Positions 52,205 through 62,572 are shown, counted from the first letter of the stretch. The stretch: DNA of 64,000 nucleotides from Chaetoceros tenuissimus (GCA_021927905.1 BLLK01000052.1:64501-128500); one strand, 5' to 3'. Translations and numbers: made by a program. Notes: generated by a model from the letters alone, not told the origin.

Positions 52205-53011
52205 CTATCTTCTTTTTCGTAGTGACTCTGCACTGACATTCTTTTCCTTTGATTTCTTGTTTGACTTAGCTTTCTTCAAAAACGATTTCACCTCCTTTTT
52301 AAAAGTCTCTAAATCCATACGTTCCTCAGGTGGCAAAGCAAAATTGACGGAGCGATCTTGTAACTCTGGCTTTACGTAAATTGTAGCCTCGCTTATGGAG
52401 GACTGACCATGAAGGATGAAATCGCATTTAGCCATTGCATAGATATCCACGAGTGCATCCATGTTACTTTGATGATGATTGCTTTGCTCCGAAATGTGCT
52501 GTTCAGTAGATGATAACTTGGATCTCTTGTTACGAATGATGCGTTTATGGATCTTGGAAGGCCACGAGCTCTTGATTTTGGGATACACACTTTCCGAGTC
52601 AGTCGAAAGATAGATTCTTTTACCTCCAGCCTCCATGAATGCAGTTGCATAATTCATATAAATATTCAAGTCAATATTGGCCTCATCATTCTTTGTTCTA
52701 CGAATATGCATCGCCAAACAAGTTTTGCTCGTCTTGTTTGCTTCATCAATCTTTGATTGCAAATAAGGCAAGGGCTTGTAGAATGCTTTTACGAATGGAG
52801 CTGCATTCTTTCTCTGTTCCTTTAGCCATTCATTCATTTTCTGATCCTTCTTGATAAATAACGTATTGGCATTTTCAGTAACTGGAATACTATTAGTTTT
52901 GATGGTATGAATAGCCCAAGGTGCACAATACTTGATACCTTTAGATCCTTGAAGAGGAGTAAATGTAAAAACAGGTTTCTCAGCACAAGAGCATGCAATA
53001 GGATAATGCAA
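52205..53011 (-). pseudogene. C-terminal half of a fucosyltransferase-like gene
   Basis: The open frame has no ATG at its start; the first in-frame ATG is about 50 codons in and a stop lies just upstream. It opens with CSCAEKPVFTFTPLQGSKGI, where this family has the CxxKP...YAPW region. It then carries the GDP-sugar-binding-type CLAMHIRRTKND, the RIYLSTDSESVYPKI strand-helix and ALVDIYAMAKCDFILHGQSS with ISE, as in GT23/NodZ-like fucosyltransferases. The N-terminal anchor and first half of the catalytic domain are missing. That missing part corresponds to the gene at 62573-63448, 9.5 kb away on the same strand. A CACAG acceptor-like site at about 53020 leaves a spliced upstream exon as an alternative. 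Confidence 0.6.
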
Positions 53012-53162
53012 ATTACTGTGAGGTTGATTGTTGTGTTATACGTTCTTTTGGACTTGCTGTTTTATGTGAAGGTGGTACCATAAGATATGCTGTTGTGTTC
53101 TCGCTTCTCCTAGTTTCGGAGAAAATCTGTAAGTACCGGTGCGGGAATGACTGTTCTTTGCT

Positions 53163-53212
53163 GGGCCATGGCGTAAAATCTTTGTTTTCGGCAAATTGTA
53201 ATTTTTCGGGAA
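53163..53212 (+). repeat. Left terminal inverted repeat of the 1.0-kb element
   Basis: Inverted partner at 54113-54166; 34 bp perfectly matched from GGGCCATGG inward. Confidence 0.75.
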
Positions 53213-54112
53213 AAAAAAAGAAAATAGGAAGATTCGTGCGTAGTAGGTAATAGGAAGCATTAGAAATCATACGTACGTAAAAGCTTGGTAAAAGAAAAGG
53301 AAAAGGGAAGCATCATGAAAGCTTATTTTGGGGGGGGGGGAGATATGAACCATGGCCCAAATTATTTTCAACGTGGCCCAAATTACCACGCAGTGTTGTT
53401 GCTACAATGAAACAGATACATGGTTTCATTCAAAACCCATTTAGATACATTTACTATTGATAAATATACACATGATCATGGTGGAGGTTTGGTCTCCATC
53501 TATCTACTCTGTAAGAAAACATCACTTCAAAACACTATTTTTCAAGAGGAATTTTGCGTGGTCCAATTTATTTTGTTTTCAATTATAGTAATAGTAATAC
53601 ATCTCAAAGGTTCATTCAATCTGAACCAAACTCACTTATTACATAAACCAATACGCTATGTTTAATTTATACACTTGACTTCTTAACTTAACTTCAAATA
53701 TAGAAATATATATCCACATGTTGTTCTCAAAGTGATTCAAAAGATAGATAAATTGTACAAACCGCTCATAGGAATAGTTCTAGCTACAGTATTGACAAAA
53801 TTACATAACGGAACCACTTTCGTACAATTATATACTTGATTTTAATTCTATGTATCCATTTTTTGTTCTACTCTTCATTTGATTGTGCACTGAACATGTT
53901 TTGTCGTGGTCCAAATTATATTTTTGTAGTGGCCCAAAATGCATGACGGCGTTTTGCGAAAAAATATATTTTTTTTTCCAAGGGAAGCATGAAGGGGGTA
54001 GGGAAGGATCCAAAAATTGCTTACGTCAGCAGAGACGTCTTGAACTTTTATCGTTGAAATTTGTGTGGGACTGAGTTTCCGTACTGCCTCCTACTACGTA
54101 CAGCTTTCTCGT

Positions 54113-54166
54113 ATTTTTCCCGAAAAATACAGATTTGCCGAAAACAAAGATTTTACGCCATGGCCC
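54113..54166 (-). repeat. Right terminal inverted repeat of the 1.0-kb element
   Basis: Reverse complement of 53163-53212; ends with ...CCATGGCCC at 54166. Confidence 0.75.
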
Positions 54167-54432
54167 TGACTCCTAACCAGACATGGATGAGTGACATTTC
54201 ACGCCGTAGATAGAGTAGTATTCTCAAATGTGCTGTGCAGAGCCATCCAAAAATGTATCTTGCACTATCACTTTCCAATTCAGTTGCAACAACAACATCA
54301 CTAAGGATAAGCCCACATCTAATGAAGTTGTTGATATTTACTTTCAAAAATTTACAAGTTTATTCCTTATTATATTTAGGAAAAGCCGCTCTTTTTATTG
54401 ATTGATCAGGAACTTATGTGCTGTGTTTTCTA

Positions 54433-54750
54433 ATGCGGAACTCAGCTGATGTAGTCACACAAAAGGCATCTACTATTGAGTATCAGTATACACTTTTTGA
54501 AGATGATGCACCGGGGATAGCTGGAGGCTTACCGCTTTCTCACTCGAAAGGTTGTCAAGCTATAGATTATTTAGCAAAGCAAAGTGTGAATGATGGATAC
54601 GAAAATGGTGGACATACTTATATTATCGAACATCTGAAAGAAGTCAAAGCTGCCTACGATAATGATGGAAGAGGAGATTTGAAAATAGCATATAGATTCG
54701 CAGAAGGATTATTTGCAATAGTGAAATTTGGCAGGTGCTGGAGTGATTGA
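54433..54750 (+). CDS. Hypothetical short protein, possibly a gene fragment
   Basis: 105 aa from the ATG at 54433; an earlier in-frame start exists only as GTG. The residues LFEDDAPGIAGGLPLSHSKG, DYLAKQSVNDGYENGGHTYI and FAEGLFAIVKF look like a piece of a folded domain, but I do not recognise the family. There is no signal peptide. It sits between the inverted-repeat element and the Tudor-like gene. It may be a broken fragment carried in the inserted block. Confidence 0.35.
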   Translation: MRNSADVVTQKASTIEYQYTLFEDDAPGIAGGLPLSHSKGCQAIDYLAKQSVNDGYENGGHTYIIEHLKEVKAAYDNDGRGDLKIAYRFAEGLFAIVKFGRCWSD

Positions 54751-54846
54751 GAGTGATGAATCTTTGAAATTAGATTTAGAGTATGAATTACAAAATGTAC
54801 ATGAAGTAAAACAAAGGCGACATGGTCTACGATAAACTCAGGGATG

Positions 54847-56379
54847 CTACTTTGTAGCAATCCACAAGATTGGGATGAAAATAGATACACAGGCAACCTT
54901 CAGGGCAAAGGAAATTTTATCTTCAGTATTTCCATTCGATTCTTGATTACCAGCAACATGAGATCCTGTGATAAAATCACTTTCATCATCATTGAAGTCA
55001 TCGTCGAAATCATCAAAGGCTTCGTAGGAATTTTCGTTACCGTCGAAATCATCAAAAGCTTCGTAGGAATTTGCGTTACCTTGAACATGCGATCCTTCAT
55101 CACCAGTAGCTCTGGTAACATAATCATGATTTTCAAGGCTGTTATTAGTACTTTGAGTCAATTCCTTGCTTTCATCGTCTTGACACTTTTTCTCCCAAGC
55201 TTTTATTGATTTACTAATTTCATTGACGGTTATACCTTCAGCATCATCATCAGAATAAACAACAAATCTTGCATTTGGAAAGACTATTTCGACTGTAGCT
55301 TCGTACCACCCATGCCCAGGGAAGAAACGTTGGAATTTAAACCCAATAGGGTAAACGATTTCGTCATCTTCATCATTTTCACTATTGTTGTCATCATCAT
55401 CCCCATTTTCACTTTCGTCATTGTTGGCATTACTAGTATTATCGTCGTGATCTTCTTCCGTATCTTCACCATATGCTCTAGCTATTTTGAATCGTGCCAA
55501 TTCATTTCTATCGAAGTCATAGAGAATGAATTTCATAGGATATTGGTTGTATTCTCTCTGCTGTTTTTCCTCCCCCTCTACTTTCACTAATTTCATTCCA
55601 TAAAATAACATTTTCATACCTGTACAGATATTGCATGGACGGCCCCCAGGTCTTCCACTCTTATACTTATGTTTATTGACAAAAGTTTGCCAGATCTCGT
55701 GCAATTTTTTTGCCGTAGCTGTTGTTTTCAGTATCTCATTATTCGCAAGGATAACTCTTGCTCGGTTATCTTCTGCTAAAACACATAAGTCATGTAGATG
55801 AGGAGGTGTGTAATTCAGCTCAATTCCGAATTCGCTCAATGCTTCATCGTATTTCTCATTCCAATATTTCAAAACATTATGAGCCCAGTGCGAAGTTTCA
55901 GTGTTGTTTGCCATGGCATATTTGTAGCTGCCAACGTAGTACTTCCATTCTGCTAAAGCTTGCCCTCTTTTATCTTTTGATGTACTGGTTGGAAATTTAC
56001 CAGTTTTTTTTTCATAGTCTGAAAAATCTTTGCACATTCCTCTGAACCACTTCAAGTTTTTCTTAGCTTTTATAGCATTTGTAGTATTTGTCTTAGTTAC
56101 AGCTCGGGCATGATCATCATTCCTAGGTTCAGAATGTACCCACGGAGCGTTACTATTTACAAGCTGACGTGATATATCAGGTGTATCAAGCAATTCTTGA
56201 AGTCGACGAGAAGAACGAGAAGATGAAGGTGTTGTAGGAGCTTCAGTAGATGTGTTGGATGTGTCTTTTGTGGTGGTAGTTTTGAGTCGTTTGGATCTTC
56301 TAGTAGGAGTGGATGCAGTATCCGTACTCTCTCTTTTACTATTTTTAGGCGCACTCTTTCTTTTCCTTTTTGGTGGCAT
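54847..56379 (-). CDS. Nuclear protein with helicase-associated-like and Tudor-like domains
   Basis: 510 aa from ATG. The N terminus is basic and Ser/Thr-rich (MPPKRKRKSAPKNSKR), a nuclear localisation signal. Residues about 105-165 resemble a helicase-associated helical repeat (WFRGMCKDFSDYEKKTGKFP, ...ALAEWKYYVGSY). About 240-300 holds GRPGGRPCNICTGMKMLFYG and a conserved-looking strand region. After a long Asp/Glu/Asn stretch, YPIGFKFQRFFPGHGWYEAT then VEIVF...RFVVYSDDD resembles a Tudor-like fold that reads chromatin. The tail has a duplicated NSYEAFDDFD segment and ends in a hydrophobic VACVSIFIPILWIATK, odd for a nuclear protein. Function unknown; chromatin association is inference. Confidence 0.65.
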   Translation of the reverse strand: MPPKRKRKSAPKNSKRESTDTASTPTRRSKRLKTTTTKDTSNTSTEAPTTPSSSRSSRRLQELLDTPDISRQLVNSNAPWVHSEPRNDDHARAVTKTNTTNAIKAKKNLKWFRGMCKDFSDYEKKTGKFPTSTSKDKRGQALAEWKYYVGSYKYAMANNTETSHWAHNVLKYWNEKYDEALSEFGIELNYTPPHLHDLCVLAEDNRARVILANNEILKTTATAKKLHEIWQTFVNKHKYKSGRPGGRPCNICTGMKMLFYGMKLVKVEGEEKQQREYNQYPMKFILYDFDRNELARFKIARAYGEDTEEDHDDNTSNANNDESENGDDDDNNSENDEDDEIVYPIGFKFQRFFPGHGWYEATVEIVFPNARFVVYSDDDAEGITVNEISKSIKAWEKKCQDDESKELTQSTNNSLENHDYVTRATGDEGSHVQGNANSYEAFDDFDGNENSYEAFDDFDDDFNDDESDFITGSHVAGNQESNGNTEDKISFALKVACVSIFIPILWIATK

Positions 56380-58593
56380 TGTAGTACGATAGACTTAGCG
56401 ACGCAATTGGTATAGATTTATTTGTGATGGCTCATTCAAGTGATTGACTTCTCTTTACTTTTTAGTGTGTGCGGCTTTGTTTCATTGGCTTGTTGCTAGC
56501 GTTCTTTCAAGAGATTCGGTATAAAGTGGGTCCGGTCGGGCTCATTCGTGATCCTACTTTCAGATAATTAGCCTTTTATGGCCTTTTTGGTAGTAAATTC
56601 ACAACTTGCACGGACGCTAAGATTTGGGGGGAAGCTACATCCCCGTAGACACGTACAAGACATACCAGAATAAATGGCCTATTGCGTCATAGCCACCAAT
56701 TTTTACACAATGTGAAAAATACAAGATGGGACTTAACTCGTTCAACTCAACGATAAAAAGTTAATTAACTCATAAAATTTGATAGATGCGAGCGCATAAC
56801 TCGTCTGAAATGTATTATCTAGCGACGGCAAGCTGTACATGTATTCATTACTATCATATCTGAATAATTGTGGCTCGCCGTCGCTAGATATGAACTCTAG
56901 AAAATTTTATGGCTCACTATGATAGCTGCTGCACGAAGAAAGAAGGATAGCTAAGAATTCGGTCTTTCAAGCTGTGTGTATTGAAACTTCAATAGATTTG
57001 CCAAATACATGTTCCAATTGATCATTTCAAAACCCAGTCGCTTATATGATCAGAGTTTTAGTTTTGGGCAGTAGAAAAGCAAATATGACTAGTACTATAT
57101 ATTCGATGATTTAGGAAGGACCACGAGCATCCTCCTCTTGCGGCCTTCTCCCAATGAGTCTATTCAGAAACAAAACGCTATTTTGAAAGCTTTTACAAAT
57201 GAGACAGAATTGTTGATGAATATGTAAAAGCCGAAAGAATATGATTGAATTCGAAATAGTTACCAGCAAGATCAAGTTTGTTGACATCACAAGCAAAGGC
57301 ATCAATATTCCTTTCTCTTCTGGCACTCTTGGAGAAAACGACAAAGACAACTGCAGCATATGCAAACAATATTGTTGAAGCAAATAAAATTCTATGTAAA
57401 ATGAGAATACATAATATTCATTCAACTTTTTCTTATATCTCTGTAAGTAAACTAAATCAAAACTATGGCTGTATTGCACTCTGCTGTTGAATGAACTTGT
57501 TCGCCACCATTTTCTATTAGAACAAAGTTGAACATTTTTGAAATTATAAATAAATATTTTGAAAGATTTCTTTTATGTTTGTATATGCTTTAGAGATGGA
57601 AACAATAAGAAACAACATGAGGAAAGAAACGAAATTGTGAGCTATTGAAATTCAAAGAAATTAACAATGGAACGACATTGTAGTATTGACGGATAAATGG
57701 CCTAATTATCGTCAAATAGAGGTATTTTAGCCATTTATTGGGGGGATTTAGCTTTGTTAGGAGATGTAACGGCTTAGCGTCCGTGTTGCGTGAGTAAGTT
57801 GCGCATGGCTAGAAATTTTTTATATGGCTATAAAGTGTAACTAATTTTCCGTTCTATCTATTTTACACCTTTTTAGCCCAGCCCGCCTCATTTCAAACCA
57901 CAGCCATCGAAAGTCTTCAAAACACAACACATGTAATGAAAACAAAAACAAAATACAACAAGTATTGTTGTAACCAAATGCACCTGGCTCTCCACACAGA
58001 GAGACTATATGCAAGCCAAAATATAGCCCAAGTACCTACTCCCACCACTGAATACAGCGGTATGACGAAATCTGGATGAGAATAGCTCCTTCGAAGACGA
58101 ATTGTAGCATCAATGTAAGTCAAATGTTTCATTTCATTGTTCATCTCTCACTTTACAAAATCTCACTGCTCTTCATCCACAAAGGCTCCTGACAAGCAGA
58201 AGTAAGGCATTTGCCTCTTTTCAAAGCCATAATACAATTCGAAATAGAAAAAACACAACAATCAACCTCACAAGATACTATTTAGTCAACCCGAGTCCCA
58301 AGTGAGCCAGCTATCAGTATCTTGATTGAGCGTAACTGAAGAAACCACTGCAAAAGTTAAAGTGTTCACAGTTTAGGGTTCTGTGGCATCTGTCTATTGA
58401 CAGGTACGTCCCCTTGCAGTGGTTTTCTTTTCAGGAGCGAAACACACATCTCTATATGGCGAAGTGCAATTAAATTGCATACTTTAGTCTGAGTGTTTCA
58501 ATGTGTTAGCTACCCAACCCCATACCCAACAATCAACCTGTCTAATGTCATAATATAAACATATATAAATTTAAATACGAAATAAGATTTAGA
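56380..58593. other. Gene-poor region with short inverted repeats and one possible exon
   Basis: A 13-bp string, CACGGACGCTAAG, at 56609-56621 recurs inverted at 57773-57785, with related ataaatggcctatt/ataaatggcctaatt and ttggggggatt/ttggggggaa strings close by. A second inverted pair, (g)ctcgccgtcgctaga... versus tctagcgacggcaagc, lies at 56817-56890. On the minus strand, 57265-57395 encodes ILFASTILFAYAAVVFVVF then SKSARRERNIDAFACDVNKL, which ends at a GGTAACT donor-like site. This may be an exon of a small membrane protein whose remainder I could not assemble. 57800-58590 shows no gene. Confidence 0.35.
58341..58427. repeat. Inverted repeat / long-loop hairpin near the recombinase 3' end
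   Basis: GAAACCACTGCAA at 58341 and TTGCAGTGGTTTTC at 58414 form a 12-13 bp stem with a loop of about 60 nt, 170 bp beyond the stop of the downstream recombinase ORF. It could be an element end or a transcript-end structure. Confidence 0.4.
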
Positions 58594-59264
58594 TTATTCC
58601 TCAGCATCTTCCTGAGGCTCTTCCTGTGCTTCTTTCATTTTCTTAAGCCAAGTCGCAACACTGGACCTTGACATATTCTTCTTGCTCATGTCCAAGGAAA
58701 TTTGATTGCCAATTCCAGAGACTGTATTCTTAGACCTACCTTTAGCACTAGTATCCAAGTTTAGAACATTTCTATACTCAACCATCACCAATTCTTGGAT
58801 TCCCAAGACTCTTTGCTTTAATAAAGATGATTGATCCTGTGTCTGCTTTAGTATATTAAAATCTTCATCTGTCATACAAAGAGAAATAAATTCAAGCCCA
58901 CGCTCAACTTTCTTCTTACTACCTCTTGATGTATTTGGAACTTCCCATGCCTTTATTGCTTCCTTTGATCTCACATTACGAAAACTTCCTTTCCCATGGA
59001 AATATAACAGACATTGTGATATTGACTTAACATCTGCCTGTGGAACATTTGCTACACCTCCACCAGTAAGTTGACTTGCCTCAGCCAATGTCGCAACTAG
59101 AGATCTTGGTCTCTGTACTGTTACAGATGCTGTAGAGACACCTGTGGCTACAGGCAATGCTACCTGTTGAGGTGTGGACATAACTTGAGGAGTTGTAATA
59201 ATGGTATTTGTTGTGAGTATGTTTTCTTGCACACATCGATCTAGCTGATGAGTACAAGTTGCAA
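58594..59264 (-). CDS. Recombinase-linked C-terminal segment or separate protein
   Basis: An open frame of about 220 codons in the same frame as, and directly after, the tyrosine recombinase stop. It has no ATG near its start; the first triplets are GTG, and an ATG appears only about 18 codons in. It holds SISQCLLYFHGKGSFRNVRS, KEAIKAWEVP, LEFISLCMTDEDFNILKQ and a basic/acidic tail (MSRSSVATWLKKMKEAQEEP). A 51-nt intron (GTAGCA at 59315, CTCTCAG ending at 59265, with a pyrimidine-rich tract) would remove the stop and fuse this to the recombinase in frame. A separate short protein is the alternative. The domain is not recognised; Cryptons often carry a C-terminal DNA-binding domain. Confidence 0.5.
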
Positions 59265-59280
59265 CTGAGAGTTGAAGAGA

Positions 59281-60908
59281 TTAAAGAGCTGATAGAACCA
59301 TTTGATGGTTGCTACCATCTTCAACTAAGGAAGCAGTAACAAAGGATTCCTTTAGCTTTGTGCTCCATGCTACAAGCTGCTGCATAGCTGACATTTCATT
59401 TCTGCCAATATCACAATCATTTCCCACTGTAACAAGTTTGTGGATAATCTCATGGCTTGGATGGTCAACACGAATATCATTGAAGTACATAATGGCAGAA
59501 GCTACAACTTCTTCTATCATTGGGCGGAGTTTCCCTTCCCTTCCAAATAGATTGGTGAAGTGAGGATCATAATGGACAAGTTTATCAATAAACTTATTGA
59601 AAACCTCAACATTTTCAGGTCCCAAAGAAAAGAAGGTTGGAGCAGCTGGTGCCATGTGGCAATCTTGGTACTCACACAAGCCTAAGCCTCCTGGCAAGGT
59701 ATTCATAGGATTATTCCTGTCCACATATCTATCACTATTTGATCCACTAGCATGACCAGACCTATTGGTCTCTTCAGTATCATTAATATCCCTATGAATG
59801 CGCAGTGTTGTTGTTGCTCCATATCTCAAAGATTTTGCACTGTAGTGCTTTTGGAGGTCCTTTGGAATTGATCTGCGGATTGTACTTGTAAGCACTTTAG
59901 TGACAGCATCCTTCTTTTTCTTTTGTAATTCAAAGAAAGTACAATCAGCACCAGATCCCCTATTTTCAAATGCATTAGCTGGTCTAATTAATCCATCTGC
60001 CATTACAATATGTAGAAACATGCAAAAATAAAAGTCTGTCAAATAAGTCTCAGGTCCATATCTCATGTGAACAAAGCACATGGCATAACGCATGAGGGTT
60101 TTGGCTTCCCTCCAAAGTCCAACAGTACACCTGAGGAATGGGTCGTATCTGAATTCATTCCACTTAAGGAATTTTACTTCCCCCCCACGCCCATCAGCAT
60201 GGTATGTAGTTGCTATGTAGGACATCTTATTGTAGTGACTAGGGGATGGATTTCTAAAATGATAAAAGGAATGTTAGTTCTGCAGAGGATGAAGTTTGTC
60301 AATAGGATATTTACTTACTGAAATAACTGTCTTTGAATAAAGGTCAAGTCAATGTTTGATGTAGTTGCGTCCTTACTTGTAGATCCAATAGTAAGAGGTC
60401 TGTAAGTTCTGTTTCTGAGATCCCTATAAAGAGGAAAAGTTTTATCATCAATCGGTTCTTCCATATTATGTTGGGTCCTGCGCAGGGAGGAGGTAAAGCT
60501 TGCCACTAAGTCTTTCCACCAAGACATATGCTCCACTTCTGGTTCCTTCAGCCATGGATGACTTGGGAACGTTTTACTCAAAATAACCCTCACTCTACAG
60601 AAGTAACCTTTGGCGCTCCCTTCTGCTAGAGGTCTTGGTTCAGTAGTGTTCCTATTCAAGTAGGGATTTGTTTGTAGCCAGTCTAAGAAATCTGTTAAGA
60701 TGATCACTGCGTTCTCTTCTTCTACATCTTCATAAGTGAGTTTGTCAATTGAAGGTAATTTTTTCTCAACTGAAAGGAATGTATTGAAGTGGTCACAAGC
60801 TGCTTTATCATAATTTTGCGTGGACTCTGCATTCTGGATCTGGCGTGGGACAAGGCTAGACCTGCCTGTTGGGGAGGTAGAAGGTCTGCTATTACTATTA
60901 TCATTCAT
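59281..60908 (-). CDS. Crypton-like tyrosine recombinase
   Basis: 520 aa in two exons: 60908-60319 and 60253-59281. The 65-nt intron has GTAAGT at 60318 and TTTTAG ending at 60254, and the frame is kept across the join. The N-terminal half is an SAM-like core-binding region (DHFNTFL, ...FLDWLQTNPYLN, RVRVILSKTF, helical). The catalytic half has the first Arg in ADGRGGEVKFLKWNEF, then AKSLRYGATTTLRIHRD (HxxR equivalent, as K..LR), RSGHASGSNSDRYVDRN (His and nucleophile Tyr). This is the R-(H/K)xxR-H-Y set of tyrosine recombinases. Stand-alone eukaryotic genes of this type are typical of Crypton DNA transposons. It would cut and rejoin DNA in the nucleus. Confidence 0.8.
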
Positions 60909-61119
60909 CTTGACAAGTTTTTAAGTTTATGAAGGTGAAAACAAAATGGTGTTCACTCAATGTTGTGTCGTTGGAAAAAAAAGAAGAAAAATCAGCATTT
61001 CTCGTGCGTGGCAACTTGCGTGGTGCTCTAGCTGTATTCTGCAGCGCAAGTTGAGTGGCTAGAGTGATTGTACGTGGAGCGCAACTTGCGCACTTTCGTG
61101 CGCAACCTGTGAATTTTTG
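60909..61119. promoter_or_regulatory. Divergent promoter with repeated CGCAACTTGCG motifs
   Basis: 211 bp separates the recombinase and dioxygenase-like genes. The string gcaacttgcg occurs at 61011 and within the perfect interrupted palindrome GCGCAA-c-TTGCGC at 61079-61091. The inverted form gcgcaagttg is at 61044. A ctctagc/gctagag pair (61026, 61058) interleaves with these. A related gtaagttgcgcatggctaga is at 57793. These may be binding sites for the recombinase or a co-regulator, or the element end. Confidence 0.5.
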
Positions 61120-62514
61120 ATGTCAGGCGGGTCTTCTGAGCAGAGAATAGCATTCACTTTGCCGAGTCTATCCGATCTCTATTTTCGAATGAAGAAAGGA
61201 ATTACCTCATTACTGCATCAAATTGAAATAGTATACTCTCAAAACAATAAAATGAAACAATATAACCTACGCAAAAGAGGAACAAAGGCAAAAGCTACCA
61301 AGGCTAGGCAGCATTGCATTTCTGCGTTGAGTAGTTCTCGAGTAAATCAATTTTCACGATTGCCTCCTCGTAGATCCCCTTGCAACAGAGGTAGCCATGA
61401 TACCGATTCAATGCCTGTACCCGAATCAAACGAGCCATCTATTTCTACTAATGTCAATGCAACTACAGATCATGACATGAGAGAAGCCCGCAATGAGAAG
61501 GAGAATGAGCGAGTGACACAAACATATCTTTCTCGACATACGGTTCCTCCGCTTGTTACCCGTGATGATGGGTCAGGCGATACTACAAGTGCTGACACTA
61601 CAGAAACTTTTGAATATAAAAAGCCAATTCAAAGATGTCAAGATATTCTCAAAAAAACTCTCGAACGTGGAGATATTGAATATCACACTCCTACACTCCT
61701 TACCAAGCATGTGAATATACCAGAGGAGTGTATGAAGCAAATTCCAAATGGTTTCACTTGGGCAACTCCAGATAAAGACCTACAAAAGAAAGAAATATCT
61801 GAAAAAGATAAGATATGGTCTGTTTTGGAGAAAGGTGATCATATCGCTAAAGGTCACTTCACCAGTATGGACGACTTCTCAGATGAGAAACAAAAAGATT
61901 TTTTCCATGAAATGGTAGACAAGCGTCTTTTTAGTATGTATAGCGAAGATGGACTGAGTATTCACAGACAGATTTTTAGCGGTGAAGTAGCATCTCAACT
62001 CTCCAAAGAAATCATATCTGAATACGTCGGAAATTATAACTTGTACATTCAAGAACTAGAAAAGAAAGAAAGATGTAAAACTCGTCTTCGTATCGTCAAA
62101 ACAGAAGCCAAAGAAGATTTTACAGGTGGGACATCACTTCATGCTGATAGGGTTAACCCTAACCTAGAGAAACCATGGGATCTTCGTTGTATTGGTACTT
62201 TCGGCAGCTGGGTGAAAATGTTTGGGTTCACTGAGTCATGTGCAAAAGATGATCCGATTTATATGAAACTCTTGAGTCATGGCAGCTTCGTCATTTTGGA
62301 TAAGTATTCATCAGGTGTGGAACCGATGGAAGATGGAACTCGATTCAAACATGCTGCAAATCTTTTACCAAAAGCTGACGAAATTGACGGAGCTTCTATT
62401 TACACTTTCGTTTTGGATATCTATTTGAACGAAGATTATGAAGGAGTTGTGTGGGAGACTCCACAAGAGCTTTTGGCATGGATGAAAGAAAAAGGATTTG
62501 CGATGAGGGATTGA
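61120..62514 (+). CDS. Putative AlkB/TET-like 2-oxoglutarate Fe(II) dioxygenase
   Basis: 464 aa from the ATG at 61120; a TTG precedes it in frame. The N-terminal ~170 residues are basic and Ser/Thr-rich (YNLRKRGTKAKATKARQH) and look disordered and nuclear. From about residue 200 the protein looks folded. The segment FTGGTSLHADRVNPN provides an HxD pair (H341, D343). It is followed by CIGTFGSWVKMFGF, HGSFVILDKYSSG, RFKHAAN (H411) and SIYTFVLDIYL. This order (HxD, strand, 'hGsfvilD', H, 'ytfvld') is that of the double-stranded beta-helix dioxygenases acting on nucleic-acid bases. The usual Arg for 2-oxoglutarate is not obvious; a Lys at about 418 may stand in. Assignment is by motif only. It is divergent from the recombinase. 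Confidence 0.5.
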   Translation: MSGGSSEQRIAFTLPSLSDLYFRMKKGITSLLHQIEIVYSQNNKMKQYNLRKRGTKAKATKARQHCISALSSSRVNQFSRLPPRRSPCNRGSHDTDSMPVPESNEPSISTNVNATTDHDMREARNEKENERVTQTYLSRHTVPPLVTRDDGSGDTTSADTTETFEYKKPIQRCQDILKKTLERGDIEYHTPTLLTKHVNIPEECMKQIPNGFTWATPDKDLQKKEISEKDKIWSVLEKGDHIAKGHFTSMDDFSDEKQKDFFHEMVDKRLFSMYSEDGLSIHRQIFSGEVASQLSKEIISEYVGNYNLYIQELEKKERCKTRLRIVKTEAKEDFTGGTSLHADRVNPNLEKPWDLRCIGTFGSWVKMFGFTESCAKDDPIYMKLLSHGSFVILDKYSSGVEPMEDGTRFKHAANLLPKADEIDGASIYTFVLDIYLNEDYEGVVWETPQELLAWMKEKGFAMRD

Positions 62515-62572
62515 AATAGAATATATAGTTTAGTTTAGGGCTATGACTACGGCGAGGATTAGTCAAGTATGT

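Larger units (their letters stand above)
53163..54166. mobile_element. 1.0-kb element with ~50-bp terminal inverted repeats
   Basis: The ends 53163-53212 and 54113-54166 are inverted copies: the outer 34 bp, starting GGGCCATGGCGTAAAATC, are identical, and the inner ~16 bp (ATTTTTCGGGAAAAA) nearly so. Inside, a direct repeat of a (t)ggcccaaatta...(c/t)g(t/g)tggcccaaa type occurs at about 53350-53390 and 53905-53945, and there is a G10 run at 53331. No transposase is encoded, so it is MITE-like or a deleted DNA transposon. No target duplication was seen by eye. Confidence 0.6.

Noticed and set aside
53013-53270. Minus-strand ORFs of 85 and 74 aa upstream of the glycosyltransferase half
   Set aside because: They run through the terminal inverted repeat of the 1.0-kb element and do not resemble the family's N-terminal half.
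57111-57479. 122-aa minus-strand ORF
   Set aside because: Another frame over the same stretch looks more protein-like and ends at a donor site; this frame has no features of a real protein.
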